Part shown: positions 1 through 6,060 of the stretch, one piece after another | Position numbering within the stretch: position 1 is the stretch's first letter | Layout of the letters: each line of letters opens with the position of its first letter | DNA from: JANXQE01 sp035651635 | GTDB taxonomy: Bacteria > Verrucomicrobiota > Verrucomicrobiia > Limisphaerales > UBA8199 | DNA length: 10,502 nucleotides | Direction of reading: 5' to 3' | Assembly (NCBI GenBank): GCA_035651635.1 | Contig: DASRFK010000306.1 | Location: 1 to 10,502, forward strand | Translations under genes and position numbers: made by a program | The notes under the pieces: generated by a model | The model's database searches: none | What the model was told of the DNA's origin: nothing | The model's input: only the letters and a program-made list of their open reading frames with translations

Positions 1-130
1 GCGATCTCGTCGAGGTGGCCGTGGCGAATGTGCGTTGCGCCGGTTCATTGACCGGATCGTTAGATGGGTATGGCACCACAGTCCGAAACAGCATAATTCC
101 CGGAGGCGCAGGAGAATATGAGGGCCGAGG
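1..130 (-). other. Left edge: possible start of the next leftward gene (partial, weak)
   Basis: Downstream of the lipoprotein stop, the minus strand has an ATG at 94-92 followed by an open frame running off the window edge (31 codons, beginning MLFRTVVPYPSND). A GGGA sits about five bases before the ATG. A frame this short is open by chance quite often, and the residues match nothing I recognise, so this may equally be non-coding repeat-derived DNA. A small inverted repeat, CCGGT at 40-44 and ACCGG at 51-55, lies inside it without a T-run, so it is not a clear terminator. Confidence 0.2.
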
Positions 131-913
131 CTACTGGCCCAAGCCTGGTATGCTTTTCAAACCCTGCTTGAGGGAGTCCGACGCTTTCTTCAATCCAGGG
201 GCATATTGCTCCGCCACGGTGCCCAGGAGATCTTTTTGCTGCGGAGTTAACGAAGCATTCTGGGCGAGGGATTGCAAGGCGGGGACCGCCGGCGTAATCG
301 AGCCCTTGCGCAGCGAGTTCACAATCGTTGCGACGTCGCCCTGGGCGCCATCCACCGAGGAAAAGTTGCGCTGAACGACGTAGGCCGAGGCCAGGTGGCC
401 AACGTCCTTGACGAGTTGCGTTTGCTGAGGCGTGAGGTTGCTTTGTTTGGCTTGCTGGAAAAGCGTGGTGAGCGCGCTGGCATCCTTCCCGGCCGAAAGC
501 GATTGCAAAGCGCTGCTGACCTGGCTTTTGAGCTCCGGGTCGGCCTGGGTCGATCGGGTTAAAGAACTCGCTTTATCAGCCAATTCGCTGCCAATGGAGG
601 CGGCTACTTTATCGGTTTGCGCCGCTGCGGTGGTGGCAAACTGCGAAACCGGTTCCGCGGCTGCCGGAGCGGTGGCGGTCGTAGTAGCTATGGTCGGAGG
701 AACGGTGCCCGCGACAGGTTGTGGCGTCTCGACCACGGGCGCGGGCAGAGCAGATCGAGGCGCATTCGGCGCCGGAGAAGCAGGAGCACTTGCGGGTGCC
801 GGCGATTGAGCATTGTTCGCGGCATCGCTCGAGTTAGAAGAGGATTTTCCACACCCGCTTAATAAGCAGGCGGCAACAGTTAAACCTCCTGAGATAAAGG
901 TCATGGGCTTCAT
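131..913 (-). CDS. Pro/Ala-rich outer-envelope lipoprotein with an internal duplication, function unknown
   Basis: The 260-aa product begins with a lipoprotein signal peptide: a short hydrophobic stretch and the lipobox LSGC, placing the lipidated cysteine at residue 21. Residues 22-32 are Ser/Asn-rich, and about 37-90 form a low-complexity Pro/Ala/Thr linker of the kind that spans the periplasm or tethers a domain. Residues 100-260 are predicted helical and contain two related segments, 138-179 and 200-241, that share an S-L-x-x-G start, aligned Ala/Leu positions and the string LTPQQ. I know of no named family for it. The ATG at 913-911 is preceded by AGGA about ten bases upstream, which supports this start over a second ATG three codons in. 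It is last in the mlaE-F-D/PIN-TRAM run, 57 bp after the previous stop, so co-transcription is plausible but a separate promoter cannot be excluded. Coding status is well supported by the signal peptide; function is open. Confidence 0.85.
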   Translation of the reverse strand: MKPMTFISGGLTVAACLLSGCGKSSSNSSDAANNAQSPAPASAPASPAPNAPRSALPAPVVETPQPVAGTVPPTIATTTATAPAAAEPVSQFATTAAAQTDKVAASIGSELADKASSLTRSTQADPELKSQVSSALQSLSAGKDASALTTLFQQAKQSNLTPQQTQLVKDVGHLASAYVVQRNFSSVDGAQGDVATIVNSLRKGSITPAVPALQSLAQNASLTPQQKDLLGTVAEQYAPGLKKASDSLKQGLKSIPGLGQ

Positions 914-970
914 AGTGAGCCGATCCTACACTGGATGATCTGTATTGCAAGTTGGTGATCCGGCTAAAGT

Positions 971-2005
971 TCAGGCGCGCACTTCGGGTTGGGGAACCGC
1001 GGATTTGAGGTCCGCGAAGATAATGACGCCCGCGCCGGTCTGGAGCAGGCTTTGAACCTGGGCATCGACCTGTTGCCCCACGCACGCCTGCGCGTGGTTG
1101 ACAACCACCATCGTGCCGTCCGGCAGGTAACCTACGCCCTGGCCTTTGTCTTTGCCTTCACGGGCAATGCGCAGCGAAATCACTTCGCCGGGCAGGAGCA
1201 CGGTGCGCATGCATTTGGCCAATTCGTGCAAATTGACGTGGTTGACCGACTGTAGCTCGGCAATTTTTCCCAGATTATGATCGTTGGTATAGAGCTTTGC
1301 GCGGAGGTTGCGCGCCAGGCGGACCAGCTTGGCGTCGACGTCCTTTTCGTCCGGGAAATCGCCATCGTGAATTTTGACTTCGTTACGCGTGTTGCGCTGA
1401 ATCCGATTCAGCATTTCCAAACCGCGTCGGCCTCGTGCACGTTTAATGGGGTCGCCTGAATCAGCAATCTGCTGCAGTTCCTTCAGAACAAAACGGGGCA
1501 CGACAATCAGGCCTTCGACGAAATTGGTTTCAATCAGATCGGCGATCCGGCCGTCGATAATGGTGCTGGTGTCCAGCAACAGGAGGTTGTCTGGCTTGTT
1601 TTGCGGCGCAAAACGGACGTAAGGAATGATGAGTGAGAAATCCTCTTTGTTGCTGCGCATGGCCAGGATGATGCCGATATAACCGAAGCTCAGGAAAAGG
1701 CTGAGCCGGATCAACCACCGCGTGGTTTCCTCCTGAACATGCTGAAACAGACCGGAATGATCGATGAGTTGCGCCACCACCGTCCCGAGGATTAGCCCGA
1801 AAGTAGTCGCTGAAAAGGCGCGCAGCGAAAAGCCCTTGAGCAGTTCGTCTATGGCAATCATCAGCCAACCGAACCCGAAGCCGGCGACCATTCCGAACAC
1901 GGCGCTGTACGGCACTACCACAAATTCAGGGCGGACCTGGCTGACCGCGAAGCCCCCCATCGTGCACATGGCGAGGAATAACAACCGGATGATCCAGAGC
2001 GCCAT
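971..2005 (-). CDS. Membrane-anchored PIN-TRAM domain protein (YacL-like), putative ribonuclease
   Basis: The 344-aa protein has about four N-terminal transmembrane helices (roughly residues 3-21, 29-53, 64-81, 97-116), then a cytoplasmic PIN nuclease domain (about 140-260) and a C-terminal TRAM RNA-binding domain (about 269-332). PIN acidic residues are visible: D145 in LLLLDTSTIIDGR, E176 in VLKELQQIAD, D224 in DVDAKLV and D242 in LYTNDHNLGK. The set expected for Mg2+/Mn2+-dependent RNA cleavage therefore looks intact. TRAM core residues include LPGEVISLRIAREGK and GVGYLPDGTMVVV. This order matches the Bacillus YacL-type family of integral-membrane PIN/TRAM proteins, whose substrate is poorly defined. 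It starts 25 bp after the mlaD stop in the same direction, so it probably shares the mla transcript. The ATG at 2005-2003 has no strong Shine-Dalgarno. Family assignment is firm; nuclease activity and any link to lipid transport are inferred. Confidence 0.93.
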   Translation of the reverse strand: MALWIIRLLFLAMCTMGGFAVSQVRPEFVVVPYSAVFGMVAGFGFGWLMIAIDELLKGFSLRAFSATTFGLILGTVVAQLIDHSGLFQHVQEETTRWLIRLSLFLSFGYIGIILAMRSNKEDFSLIIPYVRFAPQNKPDNLLLLDTSTIIDGRIADLIETNFVEGLIVVPRFVLKELQQIADSGDPIKRARGRRGLEMLNRIQRNTRNEVKIHDGDFPDEKDVDAKLVRLARNLRAKLYTNDHNLGKIAELQSVNHVNLHELAKCMRTVLLPGEVISLRIAREGKDKGQGVGYLPDGTMVVVNHAQACVGQQVDAQVQSLLQTGAGVIIFADLKSAVPQPEVRA

Positions 2006-2030
2006 AATCAGAAAATGGGGTCCAGAGGCC

Positions 2031-3020
2031 TCACTCGGAGAACTCCTTGGGCGTCTTCAATTCACGTTGAGGCAGCGGCTCGCCTTTAGGCGGTTTGTGC
2101 TGCCACAACATCCGCCAAAGGCCCAACCGGTTCAGATTACTGGTTGTAATGCTCAAATTCTGGGCAATGTCCGCCACATTGGTCGCAATTCGCTCGTTGC
2201 GGAGCAGTTCCCCCGCCAAACCTTTGCCCGCTTGGACGTCGCTGAGCAAGCTTTTTAGCGTCTCGGTCGAGGTTTGGAGATTGCTGACGGCCGCCTGAAT
2301 ACTCTGGCGATTGGTATCCAGAATGCCATTAAGCCCATCGCCGAACTGGTCCAGTTTTTGCGAAAACGCCACCAGGTTGCTGGCCGACTGGCTAATGGCC
2401 GGACCATTGGTCGTGATCACGCTGTTGAGGTTATTGGCCACAAGTAACGCTCGCTCGGAGAAACCTCGGACGTTACTGACGGCCAGGGCCAGGTTGGTCA
2501 GGGTCTCAGGATTGAGCGCGAGGCGGGTGACATTGGCCAGCGCGTCGTCCAATTTTTGCACGGTCTCATCGATGCGCTGAATAAACCCGGTGGCTGAGCG
2601 CGTGAATTCCTGGAGATTGAACGGAGCTTGGGCTGCGGCGTGGTCCTGGTCATGGAACGGAGGTTCGGCGTTTTTGGTTGGCTGAATCGCCACGAACTGG
2701 TCGCCCAGAAAACCCGCCTGATCGATGATGAATTCCGCGTCTTTGTGAATCTGGTACTGTTTGAAGAGCCGCAGGCTGATGGTGACACTTTTGCCGTCGG
2801 GAGCCAATTTAATGTCTGAAACGGTGCCGACCTGCACGCCGGACATGAGCACCCCGGCATCCGTTTTCAGGCCACCCACATTTACCGCCTTGAGGTAAAT
2901 GACATACGTGGGGCGGAAGAAAGTAACGCCTTTGCTGAATTCGATGAGCAGCGCGGCCAGCAAGGCCAGGCCGATAAACACGAACACACCCACTTTCCAT
3001 TCCAGACGGGACTTGTTCAT
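2031..3020 (-). CDS. mlaD: MCE-family lipid-transport protein MlaD
   Basis: The 329-aa product has one N-terminal membrane anchor (about residues 10-28) after a short cytoplasmic tail, MNKSRLEWKVG, typical of MlaD. An MCE domain follows (about 37-115), with landmarks LKTDAGVLMSGVQVGTV, the strand ending in AIQP and FLGDQFV. In known systems six MlaD subunits form a periplasmic ring above MlaE through which lipid passes. Residues 135-300 form a long helical region rich in Asn/Gln/Ser/Thr, with a GKGLAGELLRNE motif (266-277) common in non-proteobacterial MCE proteins. It ends with a basic, Pro-rich tail (LWRMLWQHKPPKGEP). The protein is much longer than Escherichia coli MlaD (about 180 aa), the extra length lying in the post-MCE helices, which could extend the channel across the periplasm. 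The ATG at 3020-3018 lies 8 bp after the mlaF stop; no clear Shine-Dalgarno is visible, so translational coupling is likely. Confidence 0.95.
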   Translation of the reverse strand: MNKSRLEWKVGVFVFIGLALLAALLIEFSKGVTFFRPTYVIYLKAVNVGGLKTDAGVLMSGVQVGTVSDIKLAPDGKSVTISLRLFKQYQIHKDAEFIIDQAGFLGDQFVAIQPTKNAEPPFHDQDHAAAQAPFNLQEFTRSATGFIQRIDETVQKLDDALANVTRLALNPETLTNLALAVSNVRGFSERALLVANNLNSVITTNGPAISQSASNLVAFSQKLDQFGDGLNGILDTNRQSIQAAVSNLQTSTETLKSLLSDVQAGKGLAGELLRNERIATNVADIAQNLSITTSNLNRLGLWRMLWQHKPPKGEPLPQRELKTPKEFSE

Positions 3021-3028
3021 ATCAATGG

Positions 3029-3778
3029 CTAGATTTCGGTTGCAATGGTCGGATCGGCCGTGCCTTCCACAAACTGTTTCACAATAGGATCCTTTGAGCT
3101 AAAAATCTCCTCGGCTGTGCCGGTAGCGTAGATGCGTTTTTCATGCAGCATCATGATTCGTTGACCCAGGCGCCGGGCGCTGCGCATATCGTGAGTGACC
3201 ACGACTGAAGTCACATCCAATCGATCGCGCACGCGCAGGATCAAATGGTCGATGCTGTCCGAGGCGATCGGGTCCAGGCCCGTAGTTGGTTCGTCGTAAA
3301 GCACGATTTGCGGCTCGTACACGATTGCACGGGCCAGGCCCACGCGCTTGCGCATGCCACCCGAGAGCTCCGAAGGGTTTTTGGCTTCGATACCCGGCAG
3401 GTCGACCAGTTCCAAAACATGCGCCACTTTTCGGGCAATCTCGTCCTCGGGCAGCGTACGGTCGCGGCGAAAAGCGAACCCGATGTTCTCGGCGACCGTC
3501 ATCGAGTCGAACAAGGCGGCGCCCTGAAAGAGCATGCCGAACTTGCGCCGGACCCGCAGGAGCTGCCGTTCGTTCATAGGCACAATATCCTCGCCGTCGA
3601 TCAGAACCCGTCCGGCGTCCGGCTTGAGTAACGCGATCAGGTGCTTGAGTAACACGCTTTTGCCGCCTCCGCTCCGCCCGATAATGACGACCGACTCGCC
3701 CTTATCGATCTTGAAGCTCACCCCCTCGAGAATTTTATGCGAGCCAAAGCTTTTTTCGAGATCGCACACTTCGATCAT
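3029..3778 (-). CDS. mlaF: ABC transporter ATPase MlaF
   Basis: This is the 249-aa cytoplasmic ATPase that powers the MlaE permease. All nucleotide-binding motifs are intact: Walker A GRSGGGKS (34-41), Q-loop Q85, signature LSGGMRKRV (138-146), Walker B IVLYDEPTTGLDP (158-170, catalytic E163) and H-loop H196. The C-terminal segment SSKDPIVKQFVEG is characteristic of the MlaF/Mkl/TTG2A subfamily rather than other importers. The start chosen is the ATG at 3778-3776, giving MIEVCDLEKSF, because the ABC fold begins there. The frame remains open 41 codons further upstream, but that extension lies inside mlaE and is Arg/His-rich without family resemblance. The chosen start overlaps the mlaE stop as ATGA, a typical coupling arrangement. 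No STAS-domain partner (MlaB) is encoded nearby; the ATPase may work without one or use one encoded elsewhere. Confidence 0.96.
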   Translation of the reverse strand: MIEVCDLEKSFGSHKILEGVSFKIDKGESVVIIGRSGGGKSVLLKHLIALLKPDAGRVLIDGEDIVPMNERQLLRVRRKFGMLFQGAALFDSMTVAENIGFAFRRDRTLPEDEIARKVAHVLELVDLPGIEAKNPSELSGGMRKRVGLARAIVYEPQIVLYDEPTTGLDPIASDSIDHLILRVRDRLDVTSVVVTHDMRSARRLGQRIMMLHEKRIYATGTAEEIFSSKDPIVKQFVEGTADPTIATEI

Positions 3779-4551
3779 AAGGTGTGCAGGATCTTGCCCA
3801 GGACAAGCGTCAAAAAGAAGTTGGAGATGAGGATCGTGATGGATGAGTAAACGACCGCCTCGGTTGTGGCGCGCCCGACACCCTCGGCGCCTTCCCCGCA
3901 ATACATACCTTTGTAGCAGCCGATCAGCGCCACAATTCCGCCGAAGATCACCGCTTTAATCAGCCCCACCGCCACGTCGCTGTCGGCCGTGTATTTCAGC
4001 ATATTGACCCACAGGTAGGTGGGATCGATGCCCAAGAGATGGACCCCAACCAGATAACCGGCGCAAATGCCCACCACAATGGATTCGGCCGTCAGGAGCG
4101 GCAGCGCGGCATGCAAGGCTAGCAAGCGGGGCACCACCAGGTAATCCACCGGATGGGTGGCCAGCGTTCTTAACGCGTCGATCTGTTCGGTAACGCGCAT
4201 CGTTCCCAACTCCGCCGCAATAGCGGCGCCAACCCGTCCGGCCACCATCAACCCGGTCAGGACGGGCCCGAGTTCGCTGCACATCGAAACGCTGACCACG
4301 GCCAGCGTGGCCGTGTCCATTTTTACCTTGTGAAATTGGAAGTAGGTTTGGGCCCCCAAAACCATCCCGGTGAACGCGCCGGTGATCAGGACCACCGATT
4401 GTGATTTAACCCCTACGAAATAAGTCTGGTACAGCAGATCGCGCCACGCCACTTTAAACGTAAACAACGAGGCGAGAGTCTCTTTGGCTAATAACGTCAG
4501 CGCTCCGAGCCCTTCGATCCACTCGGAAATCCATCTACCCCAAAAAGCCAT
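3775..4551 (-). CDS. mlaE: ABC transporter permease MlaE
   Basis: The 258-aa inner-membrane permease is the likely first gene of the leftward mla run. It begins with an amphipathic interfacial helix (residues 1-40), then about five hydrophobic segments (near 50-70, 80-105, 140-170, 195-212, 233-255). The family signature is complete: ELGPVLTGLMVAGRVGA (93-109), AELGTMRVTEQIDAL (113-127), DYLVVPRL (136-143) and the GCYKG loop (211-215) before GAEGVGRATTEAVV. Length agrees with Proteobacterial MlaE (about 260 aa). In characterised systems a MlaE dimer binds phospholipid between its halves and docks to the MlaD ring and to MlaF. The ATG at 4551-4549 lacks an obvious Shine-Dalgarno, like several starts in this window. 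Its upstream region has only 59 bp before the 110-bp repeat array, so its promoter lies either in that short stretch or within the array. Confidence 0.96.
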   Translation of the reverse strand: MAFWGRWISEWIEGLGALTLLAKETLASLFTFKVAWRDLLYQTYFVGVKSQSVVLITGAFTGMVLGAQTYFQFHKVKMDTATLAVVSVSMCSELGPVLTGLMVAGRVGAAIAAELGTMRVTEQIDALRTLATHPVDYLVVPRLLALHAALPLLTAESIVVGICAGYLVGVHLLGIDPTYLWVNMLKYTADSDVAVGLIKAVIFGGIVALIGCYKGMYCGEGAEGVGRATTEAVVYSSITILISNFFLTLVLGKILHTL

Positions 4552-4610
4552 GCGCCGGAAACTAGCAGAGCAGAGGGCGATTGGCTAGTAGGCCCTTGCC
4601 GTCGCGGCGC

Positions 4611-5049
4611 GCGGGCATTTTGCCCGCAGCAACGGTCGATTACCGGCTGACACAAAACCCTTTTCTTGCGCCATATTCAGTTCTGACGTTTCTGCGGACT
4701 GCAAGTCCGCGCGCCAGCGCGCGGGCATTCTGCCCGCAGCAACGGCCGATCACCGGCTGACACAAAACCCTTTTCTTGCGCCACATTCAGTTCTGACATT
4801 TCTGCGGACTGCAAGTCCGCGCGCCCGGGCGCGGGCATCCTGCCCGCAGCAACGGTCGAGCACCGGCTGACACAAAACCCTTTTCTTGCGCCATATTCAG
4901 TTCTGACATTTCTGCGGACACAAGTCCGCGCGCCGGCGCGCGGGCATTCTGCCCGCAGCAACGGTCGATTACCGGCTGACACAAAACCCTTTTCTTTCGC
5001 CATATTCAGTTCTGACATTTCTGCGGACTGCAAGTCCGCGCGCCGGCAC
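4611..5049. repeat. Four tandem 110-bp units with palindrome clusters
   Basis: Units are 4611-4720, 4721-4830, 4831-4939 (one base shorter) and 4940-5049. By eye unit 1 differs from unit 2 at about seven positions and from unit 4 at about five. Each unit starts with hairpin GCGGGCA-nnn-TGCCCGC, whose stem is identical in all four while the loop varies (TTT, TTC, TCC, TTC). A conserved spacer follows, including CGGTCGATTACCGG and CACAAAACCCTTTTCTTGCG. The unit ends with hairpin GCGGACT-GCA-AGTCCGC; in unit 3 a deletion changes this to GCGGAC-ACAA-GTCCGC, still paired. Junctions are GC-rich palindromes: 4709-4722 (GCGCGC-CA-GCGCGC), 4820-4833 (CGCGCCCGGGCGCG) and 4928-4941 (GCGCGCCGGCGCGC). The array sits between the divergent mlaE and the 148-aa gene. 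It is not CRISPR, since unit and spacer repeat together. It could be a REP/BIME-like element, a minisatellite, or RNA/terminator units; function is unknown. Confidence 0.95.
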
Positions 5050-5409
5050 GCGAGACTTATAGTCCAATACCATTAGGATTTGCTCATTTTTGACGCCAAA
5101 TGCGTCCGTCATACCAGCATGGGGCGCTAGCCCAGGACGCAACGCCGACGTGTCACCCCGCAAGCGCCAAAGGCGCGGGAGCGGAGTCAATTCCCACGTC
5201 GTGGGCACTTTTAACCGGGGGTCATGAGGCGGGCCGGTGGTCGCTGCGGGCAAGATGCCGGCGCGACGGAGGATTTCTCGCGACTGAGTGGCACGAGGTA
5301 TGCAGCCTCAGAGGCTCAGCACTGATGGTGAGAGCGGGTCCTGGCGACCTGCGCGGACGGTGCTGTGCGCGACTGTGCGCCGGGCCGGCACCTCAGCGGC
5401 GGAATTGTG
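5050..5409. other. Intergenic region with scattered inverted repeats, no gene recognised
   Basis: This 360-bp stretch follows the tandem array and precedes the 148-aa gene. Inverted repeats visible here are TGCGTCC (5101-5107) with GGACGCA (5135-5141), enclosing a small GGGC-GCTA-GCCC hairpin (5122-5133); GCGCC-AAA-GGCGC near 5165-5177; CCCAC-GTC-GTGGG near 5192-5204; and GCGGGCA-AGA-TGCCGGC (5246-5262). The last resembles the first hairpin of the 110-bp units, with one stem mismatch. Open frames exist on both strands but are GC-rich, repeat-derived and without family resemblance. No convincing promoter or Shine-Dalgarno stands out. Confidence 0.7.
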
Positions 5410-5856
5410 ATGCCAAAGACTAAGATTAAGTCGAAAAACAAGGCCGAGTCGGACAGTCAATTCCTGATTGAAGCCCCCGAACTGTCCATTTTTCTGGCAT
5501 GTGTCGCATCCGTAAAAGAGTTGCGTGGATTAGCCGCCGAATTTGAGTCAGGTGAGTTGAACCGGATCGCCTTTTCGCGTCGCTCGACCGGCATCGTCGC
5601 CGAACTCAGCGCGTTGGCGAGCGCGACGGAGCGCTTTGATATCGTTTGCCCCGTGATCGAATTCGGAGTTTTTTCTCCATTTTTCTGGCGGTGGTTTAAT
5701 TGGTGGAACGATTTTCTAAAGGACTACACTCCGCGCCAGGTGAGCTACCTCGTGAGGCTGGCGCGAACTGGGACCGCCACTTCAAGCGGTTATCGCCCGA
5801 AAGATCACTGGTTGAGCTATCGCAGCACACCGGCTTTTGCGCTGGTGATCAGTTAA
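5410..5856 (+). CDS. Hypothetical protein, 148 aa, family not recognised
   Basis: I do not recognise this protein. The start is set at the ATG of MPKTKIKSKNK, because the 15 codons before it in the open frame lie in GC-rich intergenic repeat-like DNA and base composition drops at this ATG. A weak purine run (GCGGCGGAA) lies about six bases upstream. Visible parts are a basic, Lys-rich N-terminus (residues 2-11), an amphipathic, probably helical region (about 18-75) and an aromatic cluster (88-102) with six Phe/Trp pairs or singles, including FFWRWFNWWNDF. A polar C-terminus with several Ser/Thr/Tyr residues follows. There is no signal peptide, no transmembrane segment long enough to be certain and no catalytic motif. 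The stop is followed by 204 bp without a gene before the Yip1 gene, so an operon with it is possible but not shown. Protein-like composition supports a real gene; function is unknown. Confidence 0.6.
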   Translation: MPKTKIKSKNKAESDSQFLIEAPELSIFLACVASVKELRGLAAEFESGELNRIAFSRRSTGIVAELSALASATERFDIVCPVIEFGVFSPFFWRWFNWWNDFLKDYTPRQVSYLVRLARTGTATSSGYRPKDHWLSYRSTPAFALVIS

Positions 5857-5941
5857 GAACGGCAGACGAACTTTCCAGTCTCAATAAGTCCTCGCGAGAT
5901 ACAGCCTCGGGACTGGTTCATTCAGAATTGAGCATCGAGCT

Positions 5942-5970
5942 TTTTCATTTTCCATTGTCCGCGCTACATT
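5942..5970 (+). promoter_or_regulatory. Weak sigma-70-like promoter candidate upstream of the Yip1 gene
   Basis: TTTTCA (5942-5947) and TACATT (5965-5970) are separated by 17 bp, each matching the consensus hexamer at four of six positions. They lie in a locally AT-rich patch about 90 bp before the Yip1 gene start. This is a pattern match only; verrucomicrobial promoter rules are not well defined, so the call is tentative. Confidence 0.22.
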
Positions 5971-6060
5971 GGGCGCGCAGGCCTGCTTTTTGCGCTCGAC
6001 GAGTTTAGCAGCTGTGCTCATACTTCGGATGTCCAGAGTCACACTCAACTCGAGCTCATT

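Noticed and set aside
117..145. Terminator at the end of the lipoprotein gene (GGGCC and GGCCC around the stop)
   Set aside because: The 5-bp stem overlaps the stop codon and has no following T-run in the leftward direction.
15..374. Rightward 119-aa open frame at the left end
   Set aside because: It lies mostly antisense to the lipoprotein gene, which has a signal peptide and coherent composition; no domain is visible.
1764..2258. Rightward 164-aa open frame
   Set aside because: Antisense to the N-terminus of the PIN-TRAM gene and the end of mlaD, both with clear family motifs.
3779..3901. N-terminal 41-codon extension of mlaF
   Set aside because: The extension overlaps mlaE coding sequence, is Arg/His-rich and precedes the conserved beginning of the ABC domain; the ATGA overlap start is far more natural.
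4611..5049. CRISPR array
   Set aside because: Units are contiguous 110-bp copies with the same spacer sequence in each; there are no variable spacers and no cas genes.
4677..5253. Leftward open frames through the tandem array (up to 118 aa, repeating SAEMSELN, ARKGFCVS and RAGART-like strings)
   Set aside because: The 110-bp unit has few minus-strand stops in any frame and is not a multiple of three, so the same DNA is read in shifting frames. That is expected of a non-coding repeat, not of a selected protein.
5700..6008. Rightward 102-aa open frame between the hypothetical and Yip1 genes
   Set aside because: Half of it is an out-of-frame overlap with the 148-aa gene, and the rest is intergenic sequence with no ribosome-binding site or motif.
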